NCBI RefSeq assembly: GCF_902167145.1
Contig: NC_050104.1
Span: 98,777,849 to 98,841,848 of the forward strand
Direction of reading: 5' to 3'
Origin: Zea mays
Taxonomy: Eukaryota > Streptophyta > Magnoliopsida > Poales > Poaceae
Length of the DNA: 64,000 nucleotides
A program made the position numbers and the translations under genes. This document shows, in pieces, positions 24,401-34,349 of this stretch (position 1 is the first letter of the stretch; each line of letters begins with the position of its first letter). A model generated the notes under the pieces. That model saw only the letters and a list, made by a program, of their open reading frames with translations, did no database searches and had not been told where the DNA came from.

Positions 24401-24520
24401 CTCGCCGCCCTCCGTGCGCCGGAGCTGCTCGTGGAAGGCGTCGAGCTTCGCCCACAGCTCGATCACCCCCTCCTCCTGCTCCGGGAAGGAGAAGTCCTTC
24501 CCCTCGCACACGTCGTCCAT
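3472..24520 (-). CDS. Isoleucine--tRNA ligase, cytosolic (27 coding exons, 1172 aa)
   Basis: The enzyme charges tRNA-Ile with isoleucine in the cytosol. Hand-traced coding exons on the complement: 24520-23987, 23227-23162, 23081-22938, 22751-22555, 21978-21816, 20977-20864, 20646-20549, 19459-19381, 17607-17449, 17208-17119, 15503-15370, 14229-14070, 13956-13873, 13702-13490, 13401-13276, 12954-12817, 6846-6743, 6377-6314, 6137-6049, 5625-5484, 5123-5060, 4979-4912, 4774-4652, 4540-4475, 3980-3875, 3750-3659, 3573-3472. They total 3519 nt with matching phases and no internal stop, in line with the length of eukaryotic cytosolic IleRS. Seen motifs: HYGH (the HIGH signature) at residues 56-59, TTTPWTLP (about 226-233) and [15 protein letters not shown] (about 343-357) of the CP1 editing domain, GLDQTRGW before the second half of the catalytic fold, and KMSKS at 626-630. 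The N terminus ([12 protein letters not shown]) has no transit peptide, which argues against an organellar form. The start ATG has a GGCCATGG context. Intron 16 contains a Copia element in antisense. Exon ends are inferred from GT/AG (one GC/AG) and protein continuity, so a few could be off by bases. Confidence 0.93.
4570..4642. repeat. 36-bp tandem duplication beside the exon-23 splice donor
   Basis: Two near-identical copies of a segment containing gtattcaaaaacaagaa and cgtgttgatcaac stand head to tail, about 10 bases inside intron 23 of the synthetase gene (the donor lies at 4651-4650 on the complement). The donor itself (CAG/GTAAGT) is intact. Confidence 0.75.
5774..5899. mobile_element. 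Degenerate fold-back (MITE-like) element in intron 19
   Basis: The left half (tttgtgtactctagtatt, then aatcccaacccacat) pairs with the reverse complement of the right half (gtggattggaatgaat, then acttgagtatccaaag). Together they make an imperfect palindrome about 125 bases long around a core of taaattaaactaattta. Size and structure fit an old MITE; the ends are too decayed to name a target duplication or superfamily. Confidence 0.45.
6875..7014 (+). repeat. 5' LTR of the Copia element
   Basis: 140 bp, TG...CA ends (tgttagactacc...ctattctaaca). By eye it is identical to the copy at 12604-12743, so the insertion is recent. Confidence 0.95.
7015..7026 (+). other. Primer-binding site of the Copia element
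   Basis: TGGTATC immediately follows the 5' LTR and matches the 3' end of initiator tRNA-Met, the usual primer of plant Copia elements. Only the first seven bases match the common TGGTATCAGAGC form. Confidence 0.7.
7600..12584 (+). pseudogene. Copia gag-pol polyprotein, disrupted by about three frameshifts
   Basis: A likely start, [16 protein letters not shown], lies at 7600. The frame is lost at a run of eight C (7671-7678) and resumes in another frame that encodes the Gag body, an Arg/Gly-rich tail with no CCHC knuckle, and protease DSGASYH (about 9187). A second shift near 9260 leads into integrase, whose zinc-binding region has CHACQLG (about 9680). A third near 10357 leads into an open frame with a Pro/Ala repeat linker, reverse transcriptase (LLLYVDD about 11630) and RNase H (YTDADWAG about 12130), ending with TAG at 12582. 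The second integrase catalytic Asp is replaced by Gly (codon 9949-9951, context [10 protein letters not shown]), so the copy could not integrate by itself. The frameshifts lie in a C run or in GC-rich text, so sequencing error cannot be wholly excluded. Confidence 0.88.
10563..10733 (+). repeat. 30-bp tandem repeats in the Copia integrase-RT linker
   Basis: Five to six copies of a 30-base unit encode a 10-residue Pro/Ala-rich repeat of the type [10 protein letters not shown]. It lies in the variable linker between integrase and reverse transcriptase, which tolerates length change. Confidence 0.85.
12597..12603 (+). other. Polypurine tract of the Copia element
   Basis: A run of seven G abuts the 3' LTR, the expected place for the plus-strand primer. 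Confidence 0.75.
12604..12743 (+). repeat. 3' LTR of the Copia element
   Basis: 140 bp, same sequence as 6875-7014 as far as I can compare by eye. It is followed by the target-site duplication aaaca at 12744-12748. Confidence 0.95.
14310..14530. repeat. SINE-like or composite repeat in intron 11
   Basis: The segment contains a good RNA polymerase III B-box match (ggttcgaacccc at about 14429-14440) and, upstream, a tRNA-like text (agtggttagaacc). Its tail, cacttaaatatagtagagat, is repeated again at about 14595-14615. This suggests a tRNA-derived SINE or a composite of old repeats. It does not fold into a tRNA cloverleaf that I can draw, and no target duplication was found. Confidence 0.35.
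16299..16455 (+). mobile_element. Au-type SINE in intron 10 of the IleRS gene
   Basis: The text ggcctggtgcagtggtgaga (A-box region), then ctgagtcaccaggtc, a B-box-like ggtttcgaagca, and later gcttgcctcggtttatccct match the Au SINE family of grasses as I remember it. It is flanked by 16-bp direct repeats differing at one base: catgggtctcacttac (16283-16298) and catgggtcccacttac (16456-16471). These are good evidence of target-primed insertion. It lies in antisense to the host gene and seems to lack the usual T-rich tail. Confidence 0.8.
16720..16838. mobile_element. Fold-back (MITE-like) element in intron 10
   Basis: The outer arms (atactcaatccagtcactag and the complement of tattagcgactggagggggt) and an inner pair (ggatgcaaatta / taatttgcatctcc) form a long imperfect palindrome of about 120 bases. 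This is typical of an old MITE. The superfamily is not clear. Confidence 0.45.
17681..17736. mobile_element. Truncated end of a small inverted-repeat element (same family as 23326-23458)
   Basis: The text aaaacagtgtttcgcac followed by cacggtctactggagacagcc closely matches the right end of the complete copy at 23326-23458. No left end is visible here, so this is a solo fragment in intron 8 of the synthetase gene. Confidence 0.5.
18969..19172. mobile_element. Truncated Stowaway-like MITE in intron 8
   Basis: The right end, ttattttgggatggaggga followed by gta, is the widespread grass Stowaway/Tc1-mariner terminus (read in reverse, tactccctccatccc). The interior is AT-rich as expected. The left terminal repeat is missing or too decayed to see, so this is a broken copy. 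Confidence 0.5.
19633..20230. mobile_element. 600-bp inverted-repeat element in intron 7
   Basis: The ends ggctgtctccaacaa and the complement of ttgctggagagagcc form an imperfect terminal inverted repeat. They are flanked by tga on the left and taa on the right, consistent with a short T-N-A target site. The ends resemble those of the smaller elements at 23326-23458 and 25773-25859/37706-37757, so this may be a longer family member. No transposase frame is visible. Confidence 0.5.
20647..20863 (-). other. GC-AG intron (intron 6) of the IleRS gene
   Basis: Exon 6 ends ...GTTAAG and the intron begins GCAAGT, the usual consensus of the minor GC-AG class. Joining AAG to the next exon (starting GAT AAA) keeps the phase and the expected conserved protein text. 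Using the nearby GT six bases earlier would delete two conserved residues. The acceptor is a normal CAG at 20647-20649 on the complement. Confidence 0.8.
23326..23458. mobile_element. 133-bp MITE with 3-bp target duplication in intron 1
   Basis: The ends gactatctccagcag and the complement of ctgctggagatggcc form a 15-bp terminal inverted repeat with two mismatches. The element is flanked by tca on both sides (23323-23325 and 23459-23461). The short T-starting target site and small size fit a PIF/Harbinger-like non-autonomous element, though I cannot assign it firmly. It is the most complete copy of this family in the window. Confidence 0.65.
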
Positions 24521-24749
24521 GGCCTCCTATCCTGCAGTCGCGGCGGCGCTGGAGGTAGCTGGGATTCCGAGCGAGACGGGGAATGGGGCTAGGGTTTCGA
24601 GCGATGGTGCGTAGGCGGCGGCGAAAGGTAGGGAATGGGATTCGCTTGGAAGGGGAAGACGAGGGTTTAGTGGCCAGCTGAAGCTATGCTCACGTGCTAC
24701 GGAGGGTCCGAATCCGAACGCGGTTTTTTCATCTTCATCTTTTTTTTTA
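24521..24749 (-). promoter_or_regulatory. 5' leader and proximal promoter of the IleRS gene
   Basis: About 230 bases separate the start codon from a Tourist-like MITE. The near part is GC-rich, as in many grass housekeeping leaders. No clear TATA box is visible in the gene's orientation, consistent with a broadly expressed gene, but transcription start sites cannot be read from sequence alone. Confidence 0.45.
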
Positions 24750-24886
24750 GGGCTTGTTCGGTTATTCCCAATACACATGGATTGGATGGGATTGGAAAAA
24801 ATTGAGAAGAGATTTGACTTGTTTGGGATTCAAACCCATCCAATCCTACTCAATCCACATGGATTGAGAGCTAACCGAACAAGCCC
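24750..24886. mobile_element. Tourist-like MITE (137 bp) just upstream of the IleRS gene
   Basis: The ends GGGCTTGTTCGGTTA and TAACCGAACAAGCCC are perfect 15-bp inverted repeats. The 3-bp direct repeat tta flanks both sides (24747-24749 and 24887-24889). This is the hallmark of PIF/Harbinger-derived Tourist MITEs in grasses. The interior is a longer imperfect palindrome (cacatggattggatgggatt against its complement). Confidence 0.85.
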
Positions 24887-24889
24887 TTA

Positions 24890-25772
24890 TGCGGTCGTCG
24901 TTCCCTTCCCCCGCATGTTGAGCTACTTTGACATGGTTTTTTAGGCAGCTCCACCTCCAGCATGAACACTATCAAACGGTAAAAAAAAGGTTTTTCTTGA
25001 GAGCCTTTCAAGAACTGAAGTCGTTTTTTATTGGAAGTCAGGTCATTAAAAACCTAGCTTATATCAGCTCATTCTATATTTTTCTCATACACTATTTGAG
25101 AGAAACACATTAGAAATTATTTTGCTAAACGAATTACAAAATGGTTGTGACATCTTAAAAAAGCCAAGGAGACAAAGCCCGAGTTGTTTTCATAGTAATC
25201 GGAACCCTAGCAAAAGGGGTCATAGTATTGTAGTAGCACCCAAAGAACCATTAATGATGGCTATGGTACCCGAAACTCGTATACCCCACGGGTTTTACTC
25301 AATATAATGGTAGATTTGGGACGATTTCTTTACCTGTGGGTATGTTAATGGACACAATTCTATACCCATCGAGTAGACGGATATGGGTATGGTACGTACT
25401 ACCCATACCCGCCTACTCATGGGTAATTTATACTCGCATCTGTCGTACACATACTCTATTTAAATAAGCACATATAAATATATATTAGCTAAAATAAGAT
25501 CAACTTACATGTTTCTACATTATTCATTTTTTATTTTTTTATTTACTCACATTTAATGTTTTATGATTTTAAGTATGTGATGTATTTATTAGATTTATGC
25601 TATTTAATATGTGTTTAGCGGGTATCTAATCAGATGGGGGTTACGCGATGGATTTTTTACTCATGCGGGTACGGGTATGGGTTTTTAACGGGTATATTTT
25701 TACCTCGCGGATATCGGTATGGGTAAGCAGTACCTAGCGGGTATGTACACGTTGCCATCTCTAAGAACCATT
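24890..25772. other. Intergenic region with degenerate gggtatgggta repeats
   Basis: No gene is supported. Between about 25260 and 25760 there are many scattered copies of acccatacccg / gggtatgggta. These degenerate repeats are common around old transposons in grasses. I cannot assign them to an element. Confidence 0.5.
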
Positions 25773-25859
25773 GGGCTATCTCCAGCATCTCTCCTATCTC
25801 ATTTTCTATTGTATCTCCTATTTCAAAATATATTCTGTAAGCAGTGTCATCTATAGTGC
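25773..25859. mobile_element. Left part of a small inverted-repeat element split by the + strand Gypsy insertion
   Basis: It starts gggctatctccagca and continues like the 23326-23458 element. It is cut at 25859 by the Gypsy element; its right part resumes at 37706. Rejoined in length only, the two parts make about 134 bp, close to the 133 bp of the complete copy. Confidence 0.65.
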
Positions 25860-28800
25860 TGTAATACTCAAAATTGTGTACAAGAAATACATAGAGGATT
25901 TCCTCATTTTATGTTCCATATTTGCATCATAAAAAGAGCACACATATAATTGAGAGTGATTAATTAAAACCAATAATACCAAAATAAAAGAAAAATTGCA
26001 TCATGCTGGAGTTATATGTTTGTGCATTAAATGAAATAATAATGTTAATGATAATAAGATAATAATTACTAGAAAGCTTGAATCCTAAATTGAGAATTAG
26101 GGTTTGAATTAAGAGAAGGGAAGAACTGAGAAAAATACTACATAAAATAAAATAAAAATCAGAATAAATACCCTTCACACTTATATTATTAAACTATACA
26201 ATTCAAACTGAGGACAAGTTATTCACAATATTTGAATTTAAACTTGAATTCAAATTGGATTTGAAAATGGAGAAAAAAAAAGAAATGGAAAAGAAAAGAA
26301 TAAAGAAAACCTAGCCTAACTGGGCCCTGAACTCGTATTCGGCCCAATACGCTTTTTCACCCGCGCGGACCATGCCGTGTCTTTCCCCACGCTCGCGCGC
26401 ACGCTGACTTGCGGGTCCCACTTGCAGCCTCTCTAACCGCGCGCTCGCCTGGTGCTCGATCGCTGACATCGCGGGCCCGCTGCTCAGCTTACTCCACCTT
26501 CCACTCCCACGCGGGGCCCACGCTGTCGGGGTCTTCCCCCTCTTTCGCCGCTTGACTCGGGCAAGCTCCGTTACGCGTATGGCGGGTTCGCCGTGGAAGC
26601 TGGGAACGGACTCGGGGTCAAATCCTTCTCCACCTCGCCTCTATAAGATGCGCCGCAAACCCTAGACGACTCCTCTTCCACCTCCGTGATAGCCATCGAC
26701 CACTAGCGCCGTGAGCGAGAGTGTGCACAGAGGAGTGAATCCGCCGCCGCCGACTCGTCCCTTCGCCGGTGTTCCGGTGCTGGCAGGAGGTCGGGGTGAT
26801 TCGCTTGGGCTCGTGGATCGTGTCTGTGGCGGATTGGGGCCGAGAAAGCCTTGGTCGTCGACTGAATCCCTCGCCGGAGTAGTGAGAGCACCGCCGAGCC
26901 GCCCCAACACGTGAGCAACCTGTCTGCGCGCCCGATTTCAGGTAATATTCACCCCCTTCGTGTTCGCCGTCGTGCCAATCCCATTTTGCGGGTGTCAGAA
27001 CTAGAATTAGGGCACTGCAGTGGCGGAATTGCGCGGGGTCCGGTGATGGCGCCGCCGCGGTCGGTCTGCGCCGCCGGGTTGTGTCCGCTGGTTAGGAGAT
27101 GAACCTGGAGCCGTTGATTTCATGCTTAGCGGTCATGATTAGATGCAGGGTTGAGGTAGTGAGAACCGTGGGATCTTGGGTGGACGGTCTTGATTTAATC
27201 GGGCATACCGTTACGATCTGGCGTGTCCTGACCGTTCGATTGGGATCGGATGGTGGTTACTCGTTCTAGGCTTCATTAAATCGTGGTCGTAGGATATAGA
27301 TCCGGTGGTCGATGTTGCGTACCGCCTCGCAGTCGGCAAGATTTAATCCTACGCGCTGGAATCAGATCAGACGGCCAGAAAGCACCCATACCCCTTCGGT
27401 CAGCGCGTCTTTCAAAAGAGCCCCTCTGGTTTTTAGAATAAACCCGCAGTCCAGACCAGCTGCGCGCTGTGTCTTGGAGATCTTGCGGGTTAGCCCCTGA
27501 GTTTTCCAGGAATTGACGCCCGATCCAGAGCCCGTTTAAAATGTATAAATGAATTAGTAAATGTATTTTTAATACAAAAATAATTCCTAGAACTTGTTTA
27601 ATTCATAGAAAATGCATATGAATTCCAAATTGATCCATTCCAGTTCCAAAATTTTTATAATATTATTGTCTAACCCTTAATACCTCTGTTTTGACATAAA
27701 AGACACATTAAAATTTATCTAGTACTTAATCTTGCACTAAATACACAAAACCTTGGAAAATTCATAACTTAAAATCTATAACTCCAAAATTAATAATTCC
27801 AGTTCCTATGATCTTATTTTAATGTCTAGATTATTATTGTGTACTTTGTTTACATGCTTGGTGTGATGTTAATTTTTGCTATACTATGTATGTATTGTGT
27901 TGATGCGAGTAGACGAGCAAGCTACTGAGGATCCTGAGGTTCAGCTGGTAGAGACTGCTGAGCAGGAGCTCGTTGAAGGCAAGTTGTGCCCTTGATCACT
28001 TCTTTTACCCATTCATGTTCTTATTAATCATAATGATCTGCATAGGTTAATTTTGCTGGGACCCAATAGGTTACCCTAGATTTGACTATCTTTATACCTT
28101 GTTTCACCATTGGTTTTACTACTAAATTTTTGGGTAGTACATGTTATTGCTTTATGTGGATTTGGGTATAAAGATATTTATGACTCATGATTACACTTTC
28201 TATTATCTGTTCATTATTTTATGTTCATGATAAGATCATTATGTTAATGGGAACATGGAGAACCACCCGGGAAAACAGTGCTACCACAAGGGTTTAATGG
28301 GACGCCCTTGGCTGATTAACTAGGAAAGCTAGTGGACGGCTACCTTACCCGAAAGGGGCAAGGGCAGTAGGGGAGTGGTTAGTGTAGGGAGGTCCTTGGG
28401 TTGATTTTGCTGCGATGGCGGTCAGGCAAGAACCCTGCACTGGAGCTTCCTATAAACTGTAGCGGGTAGTCTGAAGCTAGTGGAACTTTATAAAGGCCTC
28501 GTAGTGGTACCCTGCCTCGCTTCCTCGGTAGAGGTGTATGGAGTCTGATCAACTCCGTGGCAAATGGGTAACACGACTTGTGGGTAAAGATGTGCAACCT
28601 CTGCAGAGTGTAAAACTGGTATACTAGCCGTGCTCACGGTCATGAGCGGCTCGGACACTCACATGATTAATTTATGGAACTTAAACTTAATTTGTCATTT
28701 CATTGCATTTGGGATTATTTTACTATTACTTTTATTTATTATTACTACGGTTTGGTATTTACTTACACTTAGTAACTGCTAATAAAATTTTGACCAACTT

Positions 28801-29218
28801 ATAAAAGCAATGCTCAGCTTCAGCCTTTATTTCATTGATCAGCCTTACACTTCATGGACTCCCACCTTTGGTGAGTTTATGCCACATTATTCCCCACAAC
28901 TTGTTGAGCGATGAACGTATGTGAGCTCACTCTTGCTGTCTCACACCCCCCCACAGGAGAAGAACAGGTGGTTCAGGAGGAGCCACAAGGCGAGGAGTAT
29001 GATCTGATCTAGGTGGCGTTTCTCAGTTGACATTGGCGCCAACGATCCTTAGTTCGTTTTATGTTTATTCTTTTATTTTGTATTAAGTCTTCCGCTATGT
29101 AATAAATACTCTGATGTTTTATGACATTTATCTCTATACACTCTGTTATTGTATATGTTGTCTTCTTGGCGCATGTATGAGATGCACCCGGCTTTGTTCC
29201 TTAAAACCGGGTGTGACA
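25860..29218 (+). repeat. 5' LTR of the + strand Gypsy element (3359 bp)
   Basis: It begins tgtaatactcaaaattgtg and ends aaaaccgggtgtgaca. A probable TATA box (ctataagatg, about 26641-26650) precedes a GC-rich stretch. About 35 single-base differences from the 3' LTR were noticed by eye, plus a few small indels. Open frames inside it (for example 26911-27102) are not considered genes. Confidence 0.93.
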
Positions 29219-29222
29219 GAAG

Positions 29223-29234
29223 TGGTATCAGAGG
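29223..29234 (+). other. Primer-binding site of the + strand Gypsy element
   Basis: TGGTATCAGAGG lies four bases after the 5' LTR and matches initiator tRNA-Met in 11 of 12 positions of the usual TGGTATCAGAGC. Confidence 0.85.
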
Positions 29235-29717
29235 AAATGTTGACTGTAGGACGAAACCTAGATAGAAATGGACAAAACCCTTACCTACTTATCTCATTCT
29301 GATTCATTCTATACTTACCTTACTCAGAATTCTCTCTACACTTATCTTGATCCTGTCTCACCTTCTACTGTTCTAATCTGATCATTCTTACCTTTTCTAC
29401 TCTGAGACAAGATGGATTTCACACCTTGGAATCCCTACCCCTATGACATTCTTAAGAGTTAGGGAACCTAAGACAAAATCAAAACTAGTTTCTATATTTA
29501 AAAATATTGTTTGATTGTTCTGATGAAAAATGTCCGATTTGCTTCTTTGATTGATTGAAGTATTATATATGGACATCTTAGTATGTACCACTACGAGGTA
29601 ATAAATTAGCTATGGTAGGTAAAACATTAATCTGCTTAGCTAATAAATCCCCCAAAGTAACACGATTCGTAAGTACTGCCTTGTCTACTATACTCTTACC
29701 TTATGTATCTAACTCAG

Positions 29718-32700
29718 ATGGTAAATACCAGGCGGGGTGGTGGAACTGATTTACCTCCCAATCGACACACTCGGAGGATATTTAGACAACCCCAGCCACA
29801 ACCAGTAGAGATGGATCCTCCACCACCGCCTCCACCGGCAGGAGTTGACCCACTGGTTGCAGCTCAGATGAGGATGATGCAACAGATGGCGGACACTATG
29901 GCAGATATGCGTGCTCAGATGCAGCAGGAACGCTAGGAGATGCGCCAAGAGTGGGAGGATATACGTCGAGAGCTGCGCCAAGAACGAGAAGAGATACGTC
30001 AAGAAAGGAGGGCACAACAACTGCAGCTGCAACAACAAATGCAACAACAACAACAGCAGCAACAGCAGCAACAAGTACCACTGCCTCCTCCACCACCACC
30101 AGTTCCACCCCGAGATAAGCATAGGGAGTTCATGAGTCATAAGCCACCAACATTTGCTAGCTCACCTGATCCACTGGACGCGGATGATTGGCTGAAGTCC
30201 GTTGAGAAGATGTTGAATATTGCACAATGCACTGACCGGGAGAAGGTTCTATATGCTTCTGGACGTCTGACGGGTCCTGCTGCTGACTGGTGGGATTCAT
30301 ATACTGCTGCCCACGATGCTGCTGATACTATCACTTGGGCAGAGTTCAGTACACAGTTCAGGAATTATCATATACCTGCTGGATTAATGAAGATTAAGAA
30401 GAAGGAATTTCTGTCGCTAAAGCAAGGAAGTATGTCAGTCAGCGAGTACCGCGACAAGTTCATCCAGTTATCCAGATATGCCCCTAAGGAAGTTGCTGAG
30501 GATGAGAGGAAGCAGGAGCACTTTATTGAAGGACTTAATGGACCCTTGCAGTATGCACTGGTTGCACACACCTTTCCATCATTTCAGAGGCTACTGGATA
30601 AGGCTCTTGCTATTGAACACAAGCGTGTTCAACTGGGTGATTTGAAGAGGAAGGCTATCTCACAAGGACAGGGTAGCAGCAGTGTTCGTCCTCGCTACAG
30701 TTCACCACAGGGTACACCGACTCGACCAGGAGGACCGCGCCCAGTTCAGCAATCACCACTGAGGACTCCACCTCCTCGACAGGCTACCCCCACTGGCACC
30801 CCGACAAAGTTTGCAGGACAGAGTCCAGGCACTACGTGTTTCAAGTGTGGGAAGACTGGTCATTATGCAAATGTCTGCCCACAGAGGATTGCTACTACTC
30901 CAGTTCAGAACAAGCAACAGACTCCTGGCAAGGGATATTCTATAGCCAGGGTGAATCAAGTCAGCGTTGATGATACTCCTGATGGTGGTGACCTCGTACT
31001 TGGTATGTTTTATGTTAATGCAATTCCTGCAACCATATTATTTGATTCTGGTGCTACACATTCATTCATGTCTGCTCGTTATGCCAACACAAATGAAATA
31101 CCACTGCTAAATATGAGAAAACCCATGATAGTAATTACACCTAAAGGGCCTGTTGAGGCGAATCAAATGACACGTAGATTGACATTAACCATTATGGGTA
31201 GAGAATTTGGAGCTACTGCTATAATATTAGAGTCAAGCAGTATAGATCTGATCCTTGGTATGTCATGGCTAAGAAAGGCAAAGGTCGTTATAGCATGTGG
31301 TAGAGGTACGTAGAACTCACTACCACTAAAGGAGAAAGATTTCAAGTTAATATTGCAGTAACCTCCTCATCCATGCGTGCAATGTTCTTTATGCCTGAGG
31401 AGTTTGTTGGTAACAACATCCGGGTGGTTAGAGATTTTCCGGATGTCTTTCCAGAGGAGTTACCAGGGATGCCACCTGATAGAGAAGTTGAGTTTGTTAT
31501 TGATCTCTTACCTGGAACCGCCCCTATTTCTAAACGGCCATATAAGATGTCCGTAGAGGAGTTGAAGGAACTGAAGAAGCAGTTGACGGAGTTACAAGAG
31601 GCTGGTTACATTCGTCCGAGTTCCTCACCTTGGGGAGCACCGGTTCTATTTGTACAGAAGAAGGATGGATCTCAAAGGATGTGTGTGGACTATAGATCAC
31701 TTAATGATGTTACTGTGAAGAACAAGTATCCGTTGCCCCGTATTGAGGATTTGTTTGATCAAATGAGAGGAGCCAGGGTATTCTCGAAGATTGATCTCCG
31801 ATCAGGATACCATCAGATGAGGATTAGACCATCGGATATTTCCAAGACGGCTTTCTCGACTCGATATGGATTATATGAGTTCACGGTTATGTCGTTTGGA
31901 TTAACCAATGCACCAACCTATTTTATGGATCGGAAGAATAAGGTGTTCGTGATCTGGATAGATTCGTCGTGATTTTCATCGATGATATTTTTATTTATTC
32001 CAAGAGTGATTGTGATCATGAAGAACATGTGAGATTGGTGCTACAGAAGCTAAGAGATAATCAACTCTATGCCAAGTTCAGTAAATGCGAGTTTTGGATT
32101 GACAAGGTGCCATTTCTTGGACATATTATTTCTAATGGAGGAATAGCAGTGGATCCTGCTAAGGTCAAGGAGATTATGGAGTGGAGAGTGCCCACTACAG
32201 TTACTGAGATTCAGAGTTTCTTGGGGCTTGCAGAATATTATCGGAGATTTATTGAAGGATTCTCTAAGATTGCCAAGCCTATGACCTCGCTTCTGGAGAA
32301 GGGCAGAGAATTTAAGTGGGATGATAAATGTCAAGAAAGCTTTGAACAATTAAAGAAGAGATTGATGTCTCCACCGATGTTGGTTATGCCAGATCTACAG
32401 AAAGAATTTGACATTTATTGTGATGCATGTGGACAAGGATTGGGATGTGTACTCATGCAAGAAGGACACGTGATCGCCTATGCGTCTCGTCAGTTGCGGA
32501 AACATGAATTGAACTACCCCACTCATGATTTAGAGCTGGCAGCAGTTGTGCATGCACTGAAGATTTGGAGACACTACATTATGGGAACTAAGTGTCAAGT
32601 GTACACGGATCATAAGAGTTTGAAGTATATATTCACTCAGAAGGATCTCAACCTTAGGCAACGCCGTTGGTTGGAGCTCATTAAGGATTATGATTTGGAG

Positions 32701-34311
32701 ATTCACTATCATCCAGGCAAGGCAAATTTGGTTGCAGATGCCTTGAGTCGGAAGGAGCATGTTCACTCCGCTTTCGTTGTCCAGCTACCTGATGAATTAG
32801 CAAAAGACTTTGAGAGACTCAATTTGGGAATTGTTACTCACACTGAAGGAGTCACCATTGAATTGGAACCTACCTTGGAGCAAGAGATTCGTAAAGGTCA
32901 GGTTGGTGATGCTAAGATTCAAGAGATCAAGGATCTTATTACCGAAGGAAGAGTTCCGGAATTCACGGAGGATGAGCAAGGTACTATATGGTTCAAAGAT
33001 CGGATATGTGTTCCAGAGATCGATAACCTCCATGAGACTATATTGAAAGAGGCCCATGATTCTGATTATTCTATCCACCCTGGTAGCACTAAGATGTATC
33101 AAGATTTGAAGCAAAAGTATTGGTGGTATGGACTGAAAAGAGATGTTGCTGCACATGTGGCTAAGTGTGATGTATGTCAAAGAGTCAAGGCCGAACATCA
33201 ACGACCAGCTGGATTATTGCACCCATTGAAGATACCCGAGTGGAAATGAGAAGAAATTGGTATGGATTTTATTGTTGGACTACCCCGCACTCCAGCAGGA
33301 TATGACTCTATTTGGGTAATTGTGGACAGATTGACCAAAGTGGCTCATTTTATACCTGTGAGGACTAATTACACGGGAGCCAAGCTAGCAGAATTGTATA
33401 TGACTCGGATAGTTTGCCTACATGGAGTGCCTAAGAAGATCGTGTCTGATCGAGGATCGCAGTTTACTTCTCGATTTTGGAAGAAGTTGCATGAGAGCTT
33501 GGATACAAAGTTGAATTTTAGCTCAGCCTACCATCCCCAGACTGATGGACAGACAGAGAGGACTAATCAAGTGCTGGAAGATATGTTAAGAGCTTGTGCT
33601 CTCAAGCATGGTGGCAGTTGGGAGAAGAGCTTACCCTATGCTGAGTTTTCTTATAATAATAGCTACCAGGCCAGTTTGAAGATGTCACCATTCGAGGCTT
33701 TGTATGGCAGGAAATGCAGGACTCCACTGTATTGGGATCAAACTGGAGAAAGACAGTTCTTTGGGCCTGAGCTTATTCAAGAGGCAGAAGAACAAGTTCG
33801 AATGATAAGAGAAAATTTGAGAATTGCGCAGTCCAGGCAAAAGAGCTATGCTGATAATAGGAGAAGACTACTGGAGTTTAAGGAGGGTGATCACGTGTAT
33901 CTGAAGGTGTCACCGATCCGAGGTATGAGGAGATTTAAAGTTAAAGGAAAGTTGTCCCCTCGCTTCATTGGACCTTTCTTGATCTTTAAGTGAGTGGGAG
34001 AAGTTGCATATCAACTGAAGCTACCCGATCACCTGTCAGATGTACATGATGTGTTTCATGTGTCCCAGCTAAAGAAGTGCCTCAGGGTACCTGAGGAGCA
34101 GTTACCAATGGAGGACCTTAGTGTTCAAGATGACCTGACTTATGCGGAGTACCCTATCAAGATTTTGGACACTTTGACCCGAGTTACAAGAAATAAGGTG
34201 ATTAAGATGTGCAAGGTACAATGGAGTCACCATGGTGAGGATGAAGCTACTTGGGAGCGAGAAGAAGAGCTTCGTATAGATTTTCCCCACCTTTTCCCTA
34301 GATCTTCCTAA
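29718..34311 (+). pseudogene. Gypsy gag-pol polyprotein, disrupted
   Basis: The conserved start MVNTRRGG is at 29718. Gag follows, with a Gln-rich CAA/CAG tract and a CCHC knuckle (CFKCGKTGHYANVC about 30838-30880). Then come protease (LFDSGATHSF about 31040), RT ([11 protein letters not shown] about 31972), RNase H ([13 protein letters not shown] about 32417), integrase (zinc-binding region about 33070-33190, core from [10 protein letters not shown] about 33262) and a chromodomain-like segment (VQWSHHGEDEATWE about 34215). Breaks are: an in-frame TAG at 29934-29936, a frameshift near 31306, a frameshift near 31945, TGA at 33247-33249 where Trp is expected, and TGA at 33991-33993. The copy cannot make a full polyprotein. 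All three stops fit C-to-T change on one or other strand, as expected from methylated cytosines. Confidence 0.9.
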
Positions 34312-34332
34312 ATCTCGAGGACGAGATTATTT

Positions 34333-34346
34333 TTAAGGGGGGTAGG
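34333..34346 (+). other. Polypurine tract of the + strand Gypsy element
   Basis: The text ttaaggggggtagg precedes the 3' LTR by a few bases, the expected position and composition for plus-strand priming. Confidence 0.75.
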
Positions 34347-34349
34347 ATT

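Noticed and set aside
26662..27102. Open frames of 63-82 aa in the LTR of the + strand Gypsy element, repeated at 35104-35588
   Set aside because: Both LTR copies carry them, they overlap on both strands and vary between copies; this is GC-rich LTR leader, not a gene.
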